Positions 45,907 through 49,308 of a DNA stretch of 49,308 bases are shown here, in pieces (position 1 is the stretch's first letter; each line of letters begins with the position of its first letter). The notes beneath the pieces are model-generated. The model saw only the letters and a program-made list of their open reading frames with translations, had not been told where the DNA came from and did no database searches. The stretch covers positions 1 to 49,308 of the forward strand of contig JALEFY010000038.1 of NCBI GenBank assembly GCA_022760435.1, given 5' to 3'. The position numbers and the translations under genes are program-made. The stretch comes from Neomegalonema sp. Lineage in GTDB: Bacteria > Pseudomonadota > Alphaproteobacteria > Rhodobacterales > Rhodobacteraceae.

Positions 45907-47874
45907 ATGACGCAAAGCCCCTCCGAGACCCCCGGCTTCACCTCGCGCCGCCTTAATCAGCTCGTGATCGGGTTCATGAACGCGCGCGGCTTTGACGGTG
46001 CGGAGGCCGCGCCCGGGATCTGGATCGGCACCCGCCCCGTCGCCGATGGCACGATGCGCCATGGAGCGGTGCTGATCCCCTCTCGGCTCGGTGTCGCGGC
46101 AGTGGATGTGGACTGGGCGATCAGCGCGGTCTTGCTGGCACAGGGCAAGGGCGTGGAAGGGCGCATCCCCATCGTCGTCACCTCGCGCCGTGGCCTCTCC
46201 TCCGAGGACATGAAGCGCATCGTCGCCGCGGGCGGTACCGTGCTCTATCCGCTACAATTCATCGACTGGTACTTCCGGCGCGACCAAAGCGCGGATGATG
46301 AAGACGCCGCTACCGGGATCGATGAAAAACTGCGCAAGGTCATCGATCAGGACCTGATCAGGCTGCGCGCCCCGCAGCCCTATCGCCGCCTGACGCATTT
46401 CGAGACCGAAGCCGGCAGCAAACCCGTCCCCGATGGCGAGGATCTGTTTCGCACCCTGTTCGACGAGATGCGCCAGTTCCCCGAAGGCCCGCGCCTGCGG
46501 GTGATCTGCGGCCATGCCGGTGTCGGCAAGACCGTCCTGGTCAATGTCCTTGTCGACCGCCTGCGCACCGCGTTCAACGAAGCCAAGACCGCCAATCGCA
46601 TCGCGGCGCGGCCGATGTTCTTCTCGCCCGATGATCTGGGCTCGACAGTGCCCGAGAGCGTCGATGAATTGATCGAGGAGGTGCAAGGCACCGATGTCAC
46701 CCGCCATGTGCCCCCCGATGCCTTCCACTGGCTCCATGAGGAGGGCTTCTCGATCTGGGTATTTGACGGGCTTGACGAGTTTTATCGGCGCCAGAACGAT
46801 TTTTTCGAGGTGATCGAGCGCAAGCTTTCCGATCGCAACGGCCTCGCGCAGATCATCATCAGCACCCGCGACTCGCTGCTCTCCTCCTCGCCCCATCTGC
46901 TCCAGTTTCTGGAGCAGCGCCGCCGGATCGACCCCGATAGCGTCGAGGTGCTCGAGCTCGTGACCTGGGATGCCCCGGCCAAGCGCGCCTTTATCGAGAT
47001 CAAACTGCGCGAAAGTGCCGAGGAACCGAGCGATTTCAACGCTCGGGTCGATCAGATCCTCACCCGCCTTGAGGAAGATCCCGGATTGCAGGAGCTGACC
47101 GCCCTGCCCTTCTATTGCGACCTGTATGTGGGCGCGCTGCTCGATGGCCGCGAGGAAGCGCTGGGCGATGAATTCTCCCTGCTGCAATCGGCGGTCGATG
47201 CGCTGATCGAGCGCGAAAGCGGCAAGCTCTCGGTTGATTGGGACGTCTTTGTCTCCGAATCCGAAGAGGATGAAGTGCAAAAGCTGGCTCAGGACGCGAT
47301 GGCGCGCGGCCTGGTCGGCGATGGGCAGAACCCGTTCATGGACGCCTTGCGCCAATACGGGCAGGACAATCTTGAATATCTGCTCGGCGGCGCCGCGCAT
47401 TTCTACCGCTTTGCCGCCGAAGACGCGCGCCCCCTGAGCCAGATCTCGGTGTCGGAATGGAGCGAGGTGCTCTCGCCCGCCTATATCGATGCCTCGCTCG
47501 ATGAGGAGACGGAAAAGCGCGTGCAGCTCGCGCTCATGCAATTCGCCTTCTTTGCGCGCGGCGAGGGCGGTGATCACATGACCTTCGTCCATGACCTGAT
47601 CGCAGATTATCTCGCGGGCAAATATGCCTTCGCCCTGATCGATCAGTATCGCGACCGCCCGGAGGCAGTCCGGCAAGCAATCGGCACGCGCAGCCCGATC
47701 GATCACACCGTCTTCTACCGCTATATCAAGCATCGCGTCGCTCAGGACGAGGACTTGATCGAGGCGATGGGTGCGGCGCTGCAAAGCCCCAAGCTCAAGG
47801 AGCCCGCCCGTTCGATCGTCGCCAAGATGATGAGCGAGATTTCAGCAGCCGAGGCAGGCAGCGCAGAGGCGTAA
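45907..47874 (+). CDS. NACHT-like STAND NTPase with unassigned N-terminal domain
   Basis: A 655-aa protein. The P-loop VICGHAGVGKT (residues 199-209) and Walker B WVFDGLDE (284-291) match the NACHT family, and IIISTRDS (317-323) corresponds to its sensor-1 strand. LTALPFYCDLY (398-408) resembles the helical-domain proline motif, and FVHDLIADYLAGKYAF (560-575) the conserved motif after the winged helix. The first 190 residues have a Rossmann-like or nuclease-like hydrophobic pattern (AVDVDWAISAVLLA, RIPIVVTSRRGL, GTVLYPLQFIDWYF), but I cannot name the domain or find catalytic residues. No membrane segment. Such proteins act as regulated switches in signalling or phage defence. The caspase gene follows in the same direction. 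Confidence 0.8.
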   Translation: MTQSPSETPGFTSRRLNQLVIGFMNARGFDGAEAAPGIWIGTRPVADGTMRHGAVLIPSRLGVAAVDVDWAISAVLLAQGKGVEGRIPIVVTSRRGLSSEDMKRIVAAGGTVLYPLQFIDWYFRRDQSADDEDAATGIDEKLRKVIDQDLIRLRAPQPYRRLTHFETEAGSKPVPDGEDLFRTLFDEMRQFPEGPRLRVICGHAGVGKTVLVNVLVDRLRTAFNEAKTANRIAARPMFFSPDDLGSTVPESVDELIEEVQGTDVTRHVPPDAFHWLHEEGFSIWVFDGLDEFYRRQNDFFEVIERKLSDRNGLAQIIISTRDSLLSSSPHLLQFLEQRRRIDPDSVEVLELVTWDAPAKRAFIEIKLRESAEEPSDFNARVDQILTRLEEDPGLQELTALPFYCDLYVGALLDGREEALGDEFSLLQSAVDALIERESGKLSVDWDVFVSESEEDEVQKLAQDAMARGLVGDGQNPFMDALRQYGQDNLEYLLGGAAHFYRFAAEDARPLSQISVSEWSEVLSPAYIDASLDEETEKRVQLALMQFAFFARGEGGDHMTFVHDLIADYLAGKYAFALIDQYRDRPEAVRQAIGTRSPIDHTVFYRYIKHRVAQDEDLIEAMGAALQSPKLKEPARSIVAKMMSEISAAEAGSAEA

Positions 47875-47883
47875 CCCTGGCCA

Positions 47884-47913
47884 CCATTGCATGGAGCCGC
47901 CATTGCATGGAGC
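47884..47913. repeat. 14-bp direct repeat between the NTPase and caspase genes
   Basis: CCATTGCATGGAGC occurs at 47884-47897 and again at 47900-47913 with two bases between. It lies just after the NTPase stop, in the gap before the caspase gene. Each copy contains CCATTGCATGG, which is nearly self-complementary. Role unknown. Confidence 0.7.
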
Positions 47914-48012
47914 AGCCTTTAAAGGGAGCTTCGATTGCGAAGGGCCCCGCGCCATCATGTAGGATCTTTGGGGGAGGCTGGCTTGAGCAAGGTGATTGGA
48001 GATGAGGCCGGT

Positions 48013-49263
48013 ATGCTTTCACGACGCAATCTGCTGATCGGGGGCGGCGCGGCGAGCGTTTTGGGCGGGCTTTCAATGGGGCTCAATTGGCCCGCGCTCG
48101 CGCAGGGGACCGGCGCGCGCAGCGCTTTCGTCGTCGGGGTCTCTGGCTATCGCCAACTTCGCCCCTTGCTCAACCCGGCCCATGACGCCGATGATATTGC
48201 CGCCGTTCTCGAGCGCGCGGGCTTCGCGCTGTTTGACGGTCGACCGCAGCTCGATCAGCCGCAAGCCTTGATCCGCGCCGGATTGACCCGCTATGCGGAT
48301 GCGCTGCCCGAAGGCGCCGTTTCCGTTTTCTATTTCGCCGGACATGGCTTTCAGATCGGGCGGACCAATTACCTGACCGGGCAGGACGCGCCCGCCGCCC
48401 CGACCGGCTCGCTGGAGCAAAGCTATCTCGCGCTGCCCGAACTGATGCGTACGCTCGATCGCAGCCGCGCCGCGCTCAACATCGTGATCCTCGATGCCTG
48501 CCGCAATGACCCGTTCCCGGCCGAGGCGCAGAACCTCACCGGCGCCGGGCTCGCACGGATCGACGCCCCGACCCGCACGCTGATCAGCTATTCGACCCAG
48601 CCGGGCAATGTCGCGCTCGATGGTCAGGGGCGCAACTCGCCCTATGCCGCCGCCCTGATCGCCGCCATGCAGGCGCCCAGCAGCACGGTGCTCGAAGTGT
48701 TCAACACCACCGGCCTGTCGGTGCAAAGCGAGACCCATGGCAAGCAGGTCCCCTGGGTGACGCTGTCGCCGATCCCGACCCAGCTCGCCTTCTCCGACAC
48801 GCTCACCACCGCCGCGCCGATCGAAGTGCCGACGGCCTGCGATGACAGCGAAGCCGCAATGCGCGCGCCGATCGAGCGCCTGTTCGCCGCCTGGCGCGAT
48901 CTCGACATCGCCGCCTATGAGGCACAATGGGCGCAGGACGCCTTCCAGGTCGCCGGGCGCATCCAGCGCGCGCGGCCCGGGATCATCGCCACCAGACGCA
49001 AGTTCTTCCCGCGGCTCAAGCGGGTGGAGATCACCGGTCTGGCACCGCAATTCATGGGTCGTACGGGTGATCTTGCGTTCTTCCTCAACACCTACACGAT
49101 GAGCTTTCACCTGCGCACAGGGCGGGTCATTGCCGAGCGCGATGTACAGGAAGCCTATACCCTGCGCTGCACGCCGGGGCGCGGATGGCAGATCAAGGAA
49201 AATTACGACTATATCGACCGCAACGCCAAAGCGGCTGCGGCAGCGCGGCGCTCCCGCCAATAG
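48013..49263 (+). CDS. Tat-exported caspase-family (C14) protease with C-terminal NTF2-like domain
   Basis: A 416-aa protein. The N-terminus has a twin-arginine signal (SRRNLLIGGGAASVLGG, cleavage likely after PALA, residue 30). The caspase domain (about 36-255) has FYFAGHGF with catalytic His111 and VILDACRN with catalytic Cys163; the substrate-pocket segment STQPGNVALDG and GRNSPYAAALI is typical of bacterial caspase-like proteins. Residues 275-400 look like an NTF2/SnoaL-type domain. The ATG at 48013 is preceded by GAGG five bases upstream. It follows the NACHT-like gene by 138 bases on the same strand. If export is real the enzyme works in the periplasm. Confidence 0.85.
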   Translation: MLSRRNLLIGGGAASVLGGLSMGLNWPALAQGTGARSAFVVGVSGYRQLRPLLNPAHDADDIAAVLERAGFALFDGRPQLDQPQALIRAGLTRYADALPEGAVSVFYFAGHGFQIGRTNYLTGQDAPAAPTGSLEQSYLALPELMRTLDRSRAALNIVILDACRNDPFPAEAQNLTGAGLARIDAPTRTLISYSTQPGNVALDGQGRNSPYAAALIAAMQAPSSTVLEVFNTTGLSVQSETHGKQVPWVTLSPIPTQLAFSDTLTTAAPIEVPTACDDSEAAMRAPIERLFAAWRDLDIAAYEAQWAQDAFQVAGRIQRARPGIIATRRKFFPRLKRVEITGLAPQFMGRTGDLAFFLNTYTMSFHLRTGRVIAERDVQEAYTLRCTPGRGWQIKENYDYIDRNAKAAAAARRSRQ

Positions 49264-49308
49264 CAGGGTGGCCCCGTCGCCCCTCATTGCAGGTCACCCC
49301 TGACTTCC

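Overview
The window reads as a GC-rich (about 65%) chromosome segment of an alphaproteobacterium. The evidence is the right-hand backbone: pyrH-frr-uppS-cdsA-dxr-rseP-bamA-skp-fabZ-lpxA-lpxI-lpxB, then gltA, gltX, comEC, lexA, moeA, moaC and trpC. LpxI is used instead of LpxH, and lexA carries the alphaproteobacterial SOS box GAAC-N7-GAAC. I cannot fix a genus from sequence alone.

Positions 1-17668 (minus strand) are one compact [NiFe]-hydrogenase locus. In transcription order it holds hupS, hupL, a 78-codon small membrane protein gene, hupC, then after a hairpin and promoter gap hupD-F-G-H-I-J-K, hypA-B-C-D-E, and the H2-sensing regulators hupR, hupT, hupU and hupV. HupV is cut by the left window edge. 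Most junctions are 1-4 base stop/start overlaps. HupS has the two extra proximal-cluster cysteines typical of oxygen-tolerant membrane-bound enzymes, and HupL and HupC complete the respiratory unit. HupUV-HupT-HupR form an H2-responsive relay; HupR keeps an intact GAFTGA loop, and sigma-54-like promoters lie before hupD and, less perfectly, before hupS. hypF is not in the window.

Positions 18108-21204 (plus) encode a DevB-DevC-DevA type ABC exporter. Positions 21322-23996 encode a two-subunit molybdenum hydroxylase of the isoquinoline 1-oxidoreductase type, preceded by a TTAACG-N4-CGTTAA inverted repeat. A trpC-moaC-moeA group follows (MoeA and MoaC make the cofactor the hydroxylase needs), then lexA with its SOS box, convergent comEC, and gltX and gltA.

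Positions 32788-45592 (minus) are the envelope and translation backbone: lipid A genes, BAM and its chaperone, RseP, isoprenoid and phospholipid precursor genes, ribosome recycling factor and UMP kinase. Two expected neighbours are missing: lpxD between skp and fabZ, and rpsB-tsf upstream of pyrH.

Positions 45907-49263 (plus) hold the least ordinary pair: a NACHT-like STAND NTPase with an unassigned N-terminal domain, followed by a caspase-family (C14) protease with a twin-arginine signal and a C-terminal NTF2-like region. They may form a surveillance or cell-death type module, but the predicted compartments differ. Short tandem repeats (12-16 bp units) recur at several gene ends. No rRNA, tRNA, CRISPR array, insertion sequence or attachment site was recognised.
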